Assembly (NCBI GenBank): GCA_020249005.1
Contig: JADCGN010000123.1
Coordinates: 1 to 12,731 of the forward strand
DNA from: Alphaproteobacteria bacterium
GTDB taxonomy: Bacteria > Pseudomonadota > Alphaproteobacteria > UBA2136 > UBA6156
DNA length: 12,731 nt
Direction of reading: 5' to 3'
Under the pieces are notes generated by a model. That model searched no databases. It saw only the letters and a list, made by a program, of their open reading frames with translations, and was not told where the DNA came from. Positions 5,743-12,297 of the stretch are shown here, one piece after another. Positions within the stretch are counted from its first letter, which is position 1. Each line of letters starts with the position of its first letter. A program made the translations under genes and the position numbers.

Positions 5743-7191
5743 TTAAGCGGCCAATTTGGCGGCCTTTTCCACGGCTTCGTCGATGCTCCCCACCATATAG
5801 AAGGCAGCTTCCGGTAAGGCATCGTGCTGGCCTTCCAGAATTTCCTTGAAGCTGCGGATGGTGTCGGCCAGCTTCACATACTTGCCCGGCATCCCGGTAA
5901 ACTGCTCGGCCACGTGGAAGGGCTGACTCAGGAAGCGCTCCAAGCGGCGGGCGCGGTGCACCACCAGCTTGTCGTCTTCGCTCAGTTCGTCCATCCCCAA
6001 AATGGCGATGATATCTTGCAGCGCCTTGTAGCGTTGCAGCGTGCTTTGCACGGCGGTGGCCACCTTGTAATGCTCTTCCCCCACCACTTGCGGATCGAGC
6101 ATCCGGCTGGTGCTGTCCAGCGGGTCCACCGCCGGGTAAATCCCCTTTTCGGCAATCCCGCGGCTCAACACCGTGGTGGCGTCCAAGTGGGCGAAGGTGG
6201 TGGCAGGCGCCGGGTCGGTCAAGTCGTCGGCCGGCACGTACACGGCCTGCACGCTGGTGATCGAACCTTTCTTGGTGCTGGTGATCCGCTCTTGCATCGC
6301 GCCCATGTCGGTGGCCAGGGTCGGCTGGTAGCCCACCGCGCTGGGGATGCGCCCCAACAGCGCGCTCACTTCGCTCCCGGCCTGGGTAAAGCGGAAGATA
6401 TTATCGACAAAGAACAGCACGTCTTGGCCTTCCTGGTCGCGGAAGTATTCCGCGGCGGTCAGGCCGGTCAGTGCCACACGGGCACGGGCGCCCGGTGGTT
6501 CGTTCATTTGGCCGTACACCAGGGTGGCTTTGCTCTTCTTGGGATCGTTGGGCACAATCACGCCCGACTCCATCATCTCATGCCACAAGTCGTTCCCTTC
6601 GCGGGTCCGCTCACCCACCCCGGCAAACACGGAATACCCCCCGTGGCCCTTGGCGATGTTGTTAATGAGCTCCATGATCAACACGGTCTTGCCCACCCCA
6701 GCACCGCCGAACAGCCCGATTTTCCCGCCCTTGGCGTAGGGTTCCAGCAGGTCGATCACCTTAATCCCGGTTTCCAGGATCGCGGCGGCGGTGGATTGGT
6801 CTTCAAATTTCGGCGCCGGGCGGTGAATTTCCCAGGCATGGGTGGTATCCATCGGGCCCATTTCGTCAATCGGCTCACCCACCACGTTCATAATCCGGCC
6901 CAGGTTCTTGGGGCCCACCGGCACGCGGATCGGCGCCCCGGTATCGGCCACCGGAGTCCCGCGCACCAGGCCGTCGGTGCTGTCCATCGCAATCGTGCGC
7001 ACGGTGTTTTCACCCAGGTGTTGGGCCACTTCCAGCACCAGCGGGCCTTGACCTTTGCGGGCGATGTGCAGCGCGTTCAAAATCTCGGGCAGGTCGCCGT
7101 CAAATTGCACGTCTACCACCGGACCAATCACGCGGCTAATTTGGCCGGTGGCCTTGGGGGCGGCTGTGGCAGCTTTGGCAGGGGTGGGCAT
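5743..7191 (-). CDS. atpD: F1-ATPase beta subunit
   Basis: Beta carries the catalytic nucleotide sites of ATP synthase at the inner face of the cytoplasmic membrane. The 482-residue product has Walker A GGAGVGKT (162-169), the catalytic-loop GERTREG with E194, the Walker B region VLFFVDNIFRF with D263, ALLGRIPSAVGYQPTLATDMG (about 277-297) and DELSEDD (401-407), a conservative variant of the DELSEED torque motif. The N-terminus has an Ala/Thr/Pro/Lys-rich extension of about 16 residues (MPTPAKAATAAPKATG) before the conserved GQISRVIGPVVDVQF. A strong AAAGGAG Shine-Dalgarno 8 nt upstream supports ATG 7191. atpD is separated from atpG by about 1.9 kb holding a tRNA, a DUF2256 gene, murI and an AT-rich gene, and from atpC by 2.6 kb with inverted orientation. 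The gene directly upstream on its strand is tRNA-Leu, 47 nt away. Confidence 0.98.
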   Translation of the reverse strand: MPTPAKAATAAPKATGQISRVIGPVVDVQFDGDLPEILNALHIARKGQGPLVLEVAQHLGENTVRTIAMDSTDGLVRGTPVADTGAPIRVPVGPKNLGRIMNVVGEPIDEMGPMDTTHAWEIHRPAPKFEDQSTAAAILETGIKVIDLLEPYAKGGKIGLFGGAGVGKTVLIMELINNIAKGHGGYSVFAGVGERTREGNDLWHEMMESGVIVPNDPKKSKATLVYGQMNEPPGARARVALTGLTAAEYFRDQEGQDVLFFVDNIFRFTQAGSEVSALLGRIPSAVGYQPTLATDMGAMQERITSTKKGSITSVQAVYVPADDLTDPAPATTFAHLDATTVLSRGIAEKGIYPAVDPLDSTSRMLDPQVVGEEHYKVATAVQSTLQRYKALQDIIAILGMDELSEDDKLVVHRARRLERFLSQPFHVAEQFTGMPGKYVKLADTIRSFKEILEGQHDALPEAAFYMVGSIDEAVEKAAKLAA

Positions 7192-7238
7192 CGGGGCGCT
7201 CCTTTGTATCTCGCGTCACACGTCTTCAAAAAAAATCT

Positions 7239-7323
7239 TGGTGCCCAGAAGAGGACTCGAACCTCCACCCTGTTACGGACATGGACCTGAACCATGCGCG
7301 TCTACCAATTCCGCCATCTGGGC
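7239..7323 (-). tRNA. tRNA-Leu (anticodon CAG)
   Basis: This 85-nt class II tRNA has acceptor arms GCCCAGA (5') and TCTGGGC (3'), discriminator A and an encoded CCA. The D-arm reads GCGGAATTGGTAGACGC, the anticodon stem CATGG/CCATG encloses TTCAGGT (anticodon CAG), a short variable arm follows, and the T-arm is GGAGGTTCGAGTCCTC. It decodes CUG, a dominant Leu codon in these GC-rich genes. On the minus strand a run of eight T (7235-7228) follows three bases after the CCA, which may end the tRNA transcript in the 47-nt gap before atpD. Confidence 0.95.
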
Positions 7324-7439
7324 ACACCATCTTCGTCTTTCCGAAGCGTCGGGGGCCAGCTGTCGGGTCCTTGCGGTTCCGCCAAGCTGGTCACACTTTT
7401 TGGTAGCGCTGACAAACTTAGAGTCTGCCAGCAAGCGTT

Positions 7440-7468
7440 CTGTTAGGGGAAGGGCTGCATCCTGTCAA
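7440..7468 (-). promoter_or_regulatory. Probable promoter of tRNA-Leu (possibly also atpD)
   Basis: On the minus strand TTGACA (7468-7463, perfect) is followed after 17 nt by TAACAG (7445-7440, weak). It lies just past the stop codon of the DUF2256 gene. The resulting 5' leader (about 110 nt, 7324-7433) contains a 6-bp inverted repeat CCAGCT (7356-7361)/AGCTGG (7385-7390) and a 5-bp hairpin CTTCG (7331-7335)/CGAAG (7342-7346). No other gene is seen in 7324-7483. Confidence 0.5.
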
Positions 7469-7483
7469 GCCCAAAACGCCTGC

Positions 7484-7729
7484 TTACTTGGGCAGTGCCA
7501 GCACTTTGCGCGGGCGCTTGAAGCGCTGGGTTTTCAACGCCGGGGCGGGCGGTTCGGTGGGGGCATCGAACGCCCCTTCCCGCCGGGCTTGGCGGTTGGC
7601 CTGGCGCTGGCAGGCATTGCTGCAATACTTCACCGTGTCCCAGCAATTCCGCCAGGCTTTGCGCCACACCATCGGCTGCTGGCAATGGGCACAGGGCTTC
7701 TCGGGCAGGGTGGGTTTACGGTGGGCCAT
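7484..7729 (-). CDS. DUF2256-type small zinc-ribbon protein
   Basis: The 81-residue product starts MAHRKPTLPEKPCAHCQQPM. It has a CxxC pair (C13, C16), the family's WRKxWxxxWDxVKYCS signature (VWRKAWRNCWDTVKYCS, about 21-37) and a second Cys pair C36/C40, so it probably binds one zinc. This pattern matches the uncharacterised DUF2256 family, normally about 45-60 residues. The extra length is a basic, Pro/Ala-rich tail ending KRPRKVLALPK. ATG 7729 is chosen because it begins right before the conserved LPEKxC; longer upstream frames are antisense to murI. It is divergent from murI across an 81-nt spacer with no convincing promoter on its side. Function is unknown. Confidence 0.82.
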   Translation of the reverse strand: MAHRKPTLPEKPCAHCQQPMVWRKAWRNCWDTVKYCSNACQRQANRQARREGAFDAPTEPPAPALKTQRFKRPRKVLALPK

Positions 7730-7775
7730 GGGCACAGCTCTACCGCAAATCGGGCCCGCCAACCAGCCCTCCCCC

Positions 7776-7804
7776 TTGCCTTGCCGTGCCTTTCGGCGCA
7801 CAAG
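7776..7804 (+). promoter_or_regulatory. Weak putative promoter for murI
   Basis: TTGCCT (7776-7781, four of six) and CACAAG (7799-7804, three of six) are 17 nt apart, and the -10 ends exactly 6 nt before the murI ATG. No Shine-Dalgarno is seen. The geometry copies the atpH and msrB sites, which is the main reason to list it. Confidence 0.3.
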
Positions 7805-7810
7805 CGGGCC

Positions 7811-8656
7811 ATGATTGGCGTGTTTGACAGCGGCCACGGCGGCCTCACCATCTTCCGGGCGCTCACCGTCCGCTTTCCGCAGCACAGCTGGATGTACTAT
7901 GGCGACCACGCCAACGCCCCTTACGGCAGCCGCCCTGGCGGAGAGGTGGTGGCGCTGACCCAAACCGCGGTGGCGAAACTCTTCATGGCAGGCTGCAAGT
8001 TGGTGATTTTGGGCTGCAACACCGCCACTGCGGTGGCCGGCAAGCAGCTGCAAACCGCCTGGCTGCCGCAGGTGAATGCGCAACGCCCCGGCCACCGGGT
8101 GCTCGGCATCATCGCGCCCACGGTGGAGGCGGTGACGCAAACCCCCTGGCACGTCAAGGAACCGGTCTTTCCGCAGAAATATAACACCGATACCGTGGCG
8201 CTGTTTGCCACCCAGGTGACGGTCAACAGCGGGGTGTATGAGGCCGAAATCGCCAAACGCTGCCCCCAAGTGCAGGTGCTGAAACTCGCCTGCCCCAAGC
8301 TGGTGCCGCTGATTGAAGCCGGGGCGCCGCAGGCCGAGCTGGCCCATGCGGTGCAAGAGTACGTTCAGGCGCTGCTGGCCACCACCCCCAAAGCACCGGA
8401 ATGGGCGATTTTAGGCTGCACGCACTACCCCTTGGTGGCGCACCACTTCCGTGCTGCGCTGCCGCCCTCCACCCGGCTGCTCGACCAACCCTTGGCCGTG
8501 GCCAACGCCTTAGAAGATTACTTCACCCGCCACCCCGAAGTGGGCGGCGGCAGCCACGCCGGGCTGGTGCAATATTTCACCAGTGGTGACACCGTCGAAG
8601 TCAGCCGCGTGGCGGAGCTATTCCTCGATACCCCCGTCCGTTTCGGACGACTGTAA
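7811..8656 (+). CDS. murI: Glutamate racemase
   Basis: MurI converts L- to D-glutamate for peptidoglycan. The 281-residue product has the N-terminal FDSGHGGLT (D6, S7), YYGDHANAPYG (about 29-39), the first catalytic cysteine in GCNTATA (C69) and the second in GCTHYPL (C203), plus ACPKLVPLIEAG (about 160-171). All key residues are present and the length is normal. The start is ATG 7811 because the conserved sequence begins at the next residues; the open frame upstream runs antisense through the DUF2256 gene and tRNA. Its 3' end overlaps the 3' end of the AT-rich kinase-like gene by 39 nt on the opposite strand. Confidence 0.96.
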   Translation: MIGVFDSGHGGLTIFRALTVRFPQHSWMYYGDHANAPYGSRPGGEVVALTQTAVAKLFMAGCKLVILGCNTATAVAGKQLQTAWLPQVNAQRPGHRVLGIIAPTVEAVTQTPWHVKEPVFPQKYNTDTVALFATQVTVNSGVYEAEIAKRCPQVQVLKLACPKLVPLIEAGAPQAELAHAVQEYVQALLATTPKAPEWAILGCTHYPLVAHHFRAALPPSTRLLDQPLAVANALEDYFTRHPEVGGGSHAGLVQYFTSGDTVEVSRVAELFLDTPVRFGRL

Positions 8657-9109
8657 CTCACGAATCTTATGAGTTACCATAATTGGATTCACTATTTTTT
8701 TATAATTATTCCAAGCTTGGATTAGACTACTATCATTTTCTCTTGAAATAGAATTTAGACGAATATGAAAATTAGAGCTATAATCTAATTTTTTTAATAT
8801 TTTTAAGACACAAATTCCTTCAATAATAAGAGAGTTTCCCGAACGCAATTTAGGTTTAATTAACTTATTAATACATCTAGTGCGATAATTTATTTGGAAT
8901 CGGTTAGTTTTTTTAGAAAAAAATAAATCAGTTTCAAATAGCGTAAGATTTAATTTATGCGCTAGATATCTGCCTAAAGGTGTTTTACCAACCCCATCTA
9001 AGCCATCAATCGATATTATGACTGATTTTCTTGCATATGCTGACCTTAATAATTCAAGTTCTTCCAAAATTAATAAAATATCTTTTCTTTTGGAAAAGTC
9101 TATAACCAC
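8618..9109 (-). CDS. AT-rich P-loop kinase-like protein (uridine-kinase-like fold)
   Basis: The 163-residue product has Walker A GLDGVGKT (36-43) in the setting IISIDGLDGVGKTPLGRYLA, an ETDLF motif (59-63) and LIIEGICVL (94-102), as in small nucleoside/NMP-kinase-like ATPases. I recognise the general family (SIDGxDGxGKTTLxRxLA…ETDxxL…VIVEG) but not a substrate. The usual second Thr after GK-T is Pro here. Composition is far more AT-rich than any neighbour, starting exactly at the atpG stop. The first codon is a GTG directly after the atpG TAA, without a clear Shine-Dalgarno of its own, so translation may depend on reinitiation after atpG. The last 12 or so residues (…SSETDGGIEE) are read from the opposite strand of murI's end, so the original C-terminus may have been lost at the junction. 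It is probably acquired DNA. Confidence 0.72.
   Translation of the reverse strand: MVIDFSKRKDILLILEELELLRSAYARKSVIISIDGLDGVGKTPLGRYLAHKLNLTLFETDLFFSKKTNRFQINYRTRCINKLIKPKLRSGNSLIIEGICVLKILKKLDYSSNFHIRLNSISRENDSSLIQAWNNYKKIVNPIMVTHKIRELQSSETDGGIEE
8653..8677. repeat. Inverted repeat at the murI stop codon
   Basis: GTAACTCA (8653-8660) and TGAGTTAC (8670-8677) form a perfect 8-bp dyad with a 9-nt loop; the TAA of murI lies in the left arm. No T-run follows immediately (the nearest is about 8695-8701), so it is a poor Rho-independent terminator. It sits at the edge of the AT-rich segment. Confidence 0.5.
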
Positions 9110-9970
9110 TTAAACCGCCTCAGCGCCCGAAATAATTTCAATCAATTCCTTGGTAATCGCGGCCTGGCGGCTGCGGTTGTACTGCACCGAAAGCTTCTTG
9201 ATCATCTCGCCGGCGTTGCGGGTGGCGCTGTCCATTGCGGTCATCCGCGCGGCTTGCTCGCTGGCTTGGGTTTCCAGCAGCGCGCTGAACACCTGCAAGT
9301 TCAGGTTGCGCGGCAGCAGGTCGGCCAACACGGCCTCTTCGCTGGGTTCAAACTCGGTGCTGCTGGCCGCTGCCTCACCGGCGGCCACGGCAAACGGAAT
9401 CAGCTGGGTGTGCTTGGGGGTTTGGCTCAGCATGCTCACCAGCTCGGCGGAGAGCAGGTGCACCTCGTCGGCCACCCCAGCTTCAAAACTTTCCAGCGCT
9501 TCCTTGGCAATCGCTTGGGCGTGGGCAAATTCTACCTGGCGGCCAAGATCGGTATGGCTCGCCACCAACTGGCTGCCGTGGGTGCTCTTCAAGCCATCCC
9601 GAATTTTCCGCCCCACCGCCACCAACTGCACGGTGCGGCCTTGGGCCTCTTGGTCGCGCACCCACTTGGCGGCGGCCTTTAGCAGGTTGCTGTTCAAGCC
9701 GCCGCAGAGCCCACGGTCGCTGCCGCACACAATCAAACGCACGGTCTGCACCGTCTCCCGGCCGCGCAGCAACAGCGGGGCGTCACCGGCCGCATTGGCG
9801 GCAATGTTGCCCAAAATCGCGCCTAACCGGGCCGCATAGGGCCGGGCGCTTTCCACCGCCGCGCGCGCACGCCGCACCTTCGCCGCCGCCACCATCTTCA
9901 TGGTTTTGGTGATCTGGCGTGTGTTCTTGACGCTTTTGATGCGCAGGCGGAGGGTTTTCAGGCTCGGCAT
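9110..9970 (-). CDS. atpG: F1-ATPase gamma subunit
   Basis: Gamma is the rotating central shaft of F1. The 286-residue product, a normal length, begins with the conserved LRLRIKSVKNTRQITKTMKMVAAAKVRRA (about 7-35), carries SDRGLCGGLNSN (about 83-94), and ends with SVQYNRSRQAAITKELIEIISGAEA, the C-terminal half of the coiled coil. It lies 18 nt after atpA and has a GGAAGG-type Shine-Dalgarno on its strand. Downstream, where atpD would normally follow, the AT-rich kinase-like gene starts at the very next codon. Confidence 0.97.
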   Translation of the reverse strand: MPSLKTLRLRIKSVKNTRQITKTMKMVAAAKVRRARAAVESARPYAARLGAILGNIAANAAGDAPLLLRGRETVQTVRLIVCGSDRGLCGGLNSNLLKAAAKWVRDQEAQGRTVQLVAVGRKIRDGLKSTHGSQLVASHTDLGRQVEFAHAQAIAKEALESFEAGVADEVHLLSAELVSMLSQTPKHTQLIPFAVAAGEAAASSTEFEPSEEAVLADLLPRNLNLQVFSALLETQASEQAARMTAMDSATRNAGEMIKKLSVQYNRSRQAAITKELIEIISGAEAV

Positions 9971-9988
9971 GGCAGGGTAGCCTTCCGT

Positions 9989-11680
9989 TTACTTCTTCTT
10001 GCCTGGCTGTTTGGCGGCCGGCTTGGCCGAGGCCTTGGCGGCCGGCTTGGTCGCGCCCTTGGCCACGCTCATGGCCGCATCCATGGTACTGGCGGCTTTT
10101 TTGGTCTCGTTGCCGCGTTGCATTTTGGTCAGAATTGCGTCCCCAGCATTGAAGGTGCTCTTGGCACGTTCCAGCAAGGCTTTCACCTCGGCTTCCAACG
10201 CCTCGTCCATCACGCCCTTGTCCAGCGCGGTCAACAATTTGCCGTGGCTGCTGCGGGCCAGTTCCAGCAAGTGCGCTTCAAACACCGTCACATGCTTGGG
10301 TTCAATGTCGTCCAGGTAGCCTTTGGTCCCGGCGTAAATTCCCACCAGTTGCTCGCTCACGCGCAGCGGCTGGTATTGCTTTTGCTTCAGCAGCTCGGTC
10401 AGGCGCTCCCCGCGGGAGAGCAGCTTGCGGGTGGAAACGTCCAAGTCGCTGGCAAACTGGCTAAAGGCTGCCATTTCACGGTACTGGGCCAAGTCCAAAC
10501 GCATCGTGCCGGCCAGCTTCTTCATCGCCTTGGTTTGGGCCGCGCCCCCCACCCGGCTCACGCTCAAGCCCACGTTAATCGCGGGGCGGATCCCGGCATA
10601 GAACAGGTCGCTTTCCAAGAAGATCTGCCCGTCGGTGATCGAAATCACGTTGGTCGGGATGTAGGCGCTCACGTCCCCGGCTTGGGTTTCAATGATCGGC
10701 AAGGCGGTCAGGCTGCCTCCCCCCAAATCGTCGCTCAGCTTGGCGGCGCGCTCCAACAGGCGGCTGTGCAGGTAGAACACGTCGCCCGGGTAGGCTTCAC
10801 GGCCCGGCGGACGGCGCAGCAGCAGACTCATCTGGCGGTAGGCCACGGCTTGCTTGGAAAGATCATCATACACAATCAGGGCGTGCATGCCGTTGTCGCG
10901 GAAATATTCGGCCATGGCGCAGCCGGCGTAAGGGGCGATGAACTGCATCGGCGCCGGGTCGCTGGCGGTGGCGCTCACCACAATCGTGTACTTCAGCGCG
11001 CCGCTGGCGCGCAGGCGTTCCACCACTTGGGCGACGGTGCTGCGTTTTTGGCCGATCGCCACGTACACACAGAATACGCCGTTCTTGGAGCCATCGTGCG
11101 TGCTGGCTTGGTTAATGATGGCGTCAATCGCCACCGCGGTTTTGCCGGTTTGGCGGTCGCCAATGATCAGCTCGCGCTGGCCGCGGCCAATCGGCACCAG
11201 CGCGTCGATCGCCTTCAAGCCGGTCTGCAGCGGCTCGTGCACGCTTTTGCGGGCCACAATCCCCGGCGCAATCACGTCCACCTTGGCGGTTTGCTTGGCC
11301 TTGATGGCGCCCAGGCCGTCGATCGGGCGGCCCAAGCCATCAACCACGCGGCCCAGCAGCTCTTTGCCCACCGGCACGCTCACAATTTCCTTGGTGCGCG
11401 AAACCACGTCGCCTTCCTTCACGCCGCGGTCATCCCCAAAGATCACGCAGCCCACATGGTCGTCATCCAGGTTCAGCGCCATCCCGGCCAGCTGCTCGCC
11501 GTTGCTGCTGGCGAACGTCACCAACTCACCGGCCTGCACTTGGGCCAATCCATGCACGCGGGCCACGCCATCGCCCACCGCCAACACGGTGCCCGCCTCT
11601 TGCGGCGTGGTTTGGGTGCTGAACTGGGCAATCTGCTGCTCCAGAATCTTCGTCACTTCACTTGCCCGGATCTCGGCCAT
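9989..11680 (-). CDS. atpA: F1-ATPase alpha subunit with an Ala/Lys/Pro-rich C-terminal tail
   Basis: Alpha alternates with beta in the F1 hexamer and binds nucleotide at non-catalytic sites. Visible are AVGDGVARVHGL (about 34-45), Walker A GDRQTGKT (174-181), IYDD-like IVYDDLSKQAVAYRQMSLLLRRPPGREAYPGDVFY (about 269-303) and the arginine finger in SVSRVGG (R376). The product has 563 residues against the usual 505-515. The excess is at the C-terminus: after about residue 522 comes a low-complexity tail made of AKxxAKPAAK-like units and ending in PGKKK. The start ATG 11680 has AAAGGA about 10 nt upstream. Gaps are 30 nt to atpH and 18 nt to atpG, so the three form one operon. Confidence 0.98.
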   Translation of the reverse strand: MAEIRASEVTKILEQQIAQFSTQTTPQEAGTVLAVGDGVARVHGLAQVQAGELVTFASSNGEQLAGMALNLDDDHVGCVIFGDDRGVKEGDVVSRTKEIVSVPVGKELLGRVVDGLGRPIDGLGAIKAKQTAKVDVIAPGIVARKSVHEPLQTGLKAIDALVPIGRGQRELIIGDRQTGKTAVAIDAIINQASTHDGSKNGVFCVYVAIGQKRSTVAQVVERLRASGALKYTIVVSATASDPAPMQFIAPYAGCAMAEYFRDNGMHALIVYDDLSKQAVAYRQMSLLLRRPPGREAYPGDVFYLHSRLLERAAKLSDDLGGGSLTALPIIETQAGDVSAYIPTNVISITDGQIFLESDLFYAGIRPAINVGLSVSRVGGAAQTKAMKKLAGTMRLDLAQYREMAAFSQFASDLDVSTRKLLSRGERLTELLKQKQYQPLRVSEQLVGIYAGTKGYLDDIEPKHVTVFEAHLLELARSSHGKLLTALDKGVMDEALEAEVKALLERAKSTFNAGDAILTKMQRGNETKKAASTMDAAMSVAKGATKPAAKASAKPAAKQPGKKK

Positions 11681-11710
11681 GGTCTGGTCGTCCTTTCCTA
11701 ATGAATCTTG

Positions 11711-12253
11711 CTATTGAATTGCTTGCTGCAAACTGGCTTTCAGGCGGGCCAAGCCCCCCTGCACCGAGGCATCCCACACCAACCCGGCAAAAAAGGCGCG
11801 GAAGCCACCAATCAACTCGGGCTTGACGCTTTCTTGCAGCTGCACGTCCTTGGCTTTGGTGTAGGCTTTCACCTGCACTTTTAGGCTGATCTTCTGCGCA
11901 TCGGTCAGCGGCTTGGCGGTTTGCACCACCAGCGTGGTTAGCCCGGCTTGCTTGGCCATCGCCGCTTGCAAGGCATCCAACACCGCGGGTAACTCGGCCA
12001 AGCGGCCATTCTGCGCCAACAGCAAGGTCAGGTTGCCGAGGGCTTTGGGGGCCTGCACCGCTTTGGTGAGGGTGGAGGCCAGCTGGCGGCGCTGGGCCTG
12101 GCTTAAGCCGGGGTTGCGCAGGGCCCCCAGCACGGTTTCGCTTTTGAGCGCCTGCGCCAACACCGCCACGGCTTCAGCAAATTTGGGGAAGCTCGCCGCA
12201 TCCTGCCGGGCAACGGCCAGCGCAGCGAGGGCATAACGACGTGCGACAGTCAT
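11711..12253 (-). CDS. atpH: F1-ATPase delta subunit
   Basis: Delta (OSCP) sits on top of F1 and holds the peripheral stalk. The 180-residue product is a normal length. It has the N-terminal ARRYALAALAVA helix, the LTLLLAQNGRLAELPAVLDAL region (about 75-95), and the C-terminal sequence ELIGGFRAFFAGLVWDASVQGGLARLKASL (about 146-175), corresponding to the conserved (G)GxxxxxxxxxxDxSxxGxLxxL. It is the first gene of atpHAG and lies 44 nt after ftsL. The start ATG 12253 has no Shine-Dalgarno sequence but a strong promoter whose -10 ends 6 nt before it, predicting a leaderless mRNA. Confidence 0.93.
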   Translation of the reverse strand: MTVARRYALAALAVARQDAASFPKFAEAVAVLAQALKSETVLGALRNPGLSQAQRRQLASTLTKAVQAPKALGNLTLLLAQNGRLAELPAVLDALQAAMAKQAGLTTLVVQTAKPLTDAQKISLKVQVKAYTKAKDVQLQESVKPELIGGFRAFFAGLVWDASVQGGLARLKASLQQAIQ

Positions 12254-12259
12254 GCCGGG

Positions 12260-12288
12260 CTTATGCCAAGGGCCGTCCGGCCTGTCAA
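12260..12288 (-). promoter_or_regulatory. Strong promoter of atpHAG, predicted leaderless start
   Basis: On the minus strand TTGACA (12288-12283, perfect) is followed after exactly 17 nt by CATAAG (12265-12260, four of six against TATAAT). Six bases then lead to the atpH ATG (12253). Transcription should start at or next to the A of the start codon. The -35 lies 10 nt beyond the ftsL stop, so the whole promoter fits in the 44-nt gap. Confidence 0.7.
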
Positions 12289-12297
12289 TCGTTACGC

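Noticed and set aside
5824..7290. A 488-codon plus-strand open frame
   Set aside because: It is antisense to atpD and continues into the tRNA; the product is His/Gly-rich with no domain.
7055..7810. A long N-terminal extension of murI
   Set aside because: It would read through antisense atpD, tRNA-Leu and the DUF2256 gene. Conserved MurI sequence begins at ATG 7811.
7730..8356. N-terminal extension of the DUF2256 protein
   Set aside because: The upstream frame is antisense to murI; the conserved family sequence starts just after ATG 7729.
8653..8701. A Rho-independent terminator after murI
   Set aside because: The 8-bp dyad has A/T-rich arms and the T-run is about 18 nt beyond the stem, so the usual arrangement is absent.
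10118..11701. A 527-codon plus-strand open frame
   Set aside because: It is a shadow of atpA on the opposite strand; composition is biased and there is no recognisable motif.
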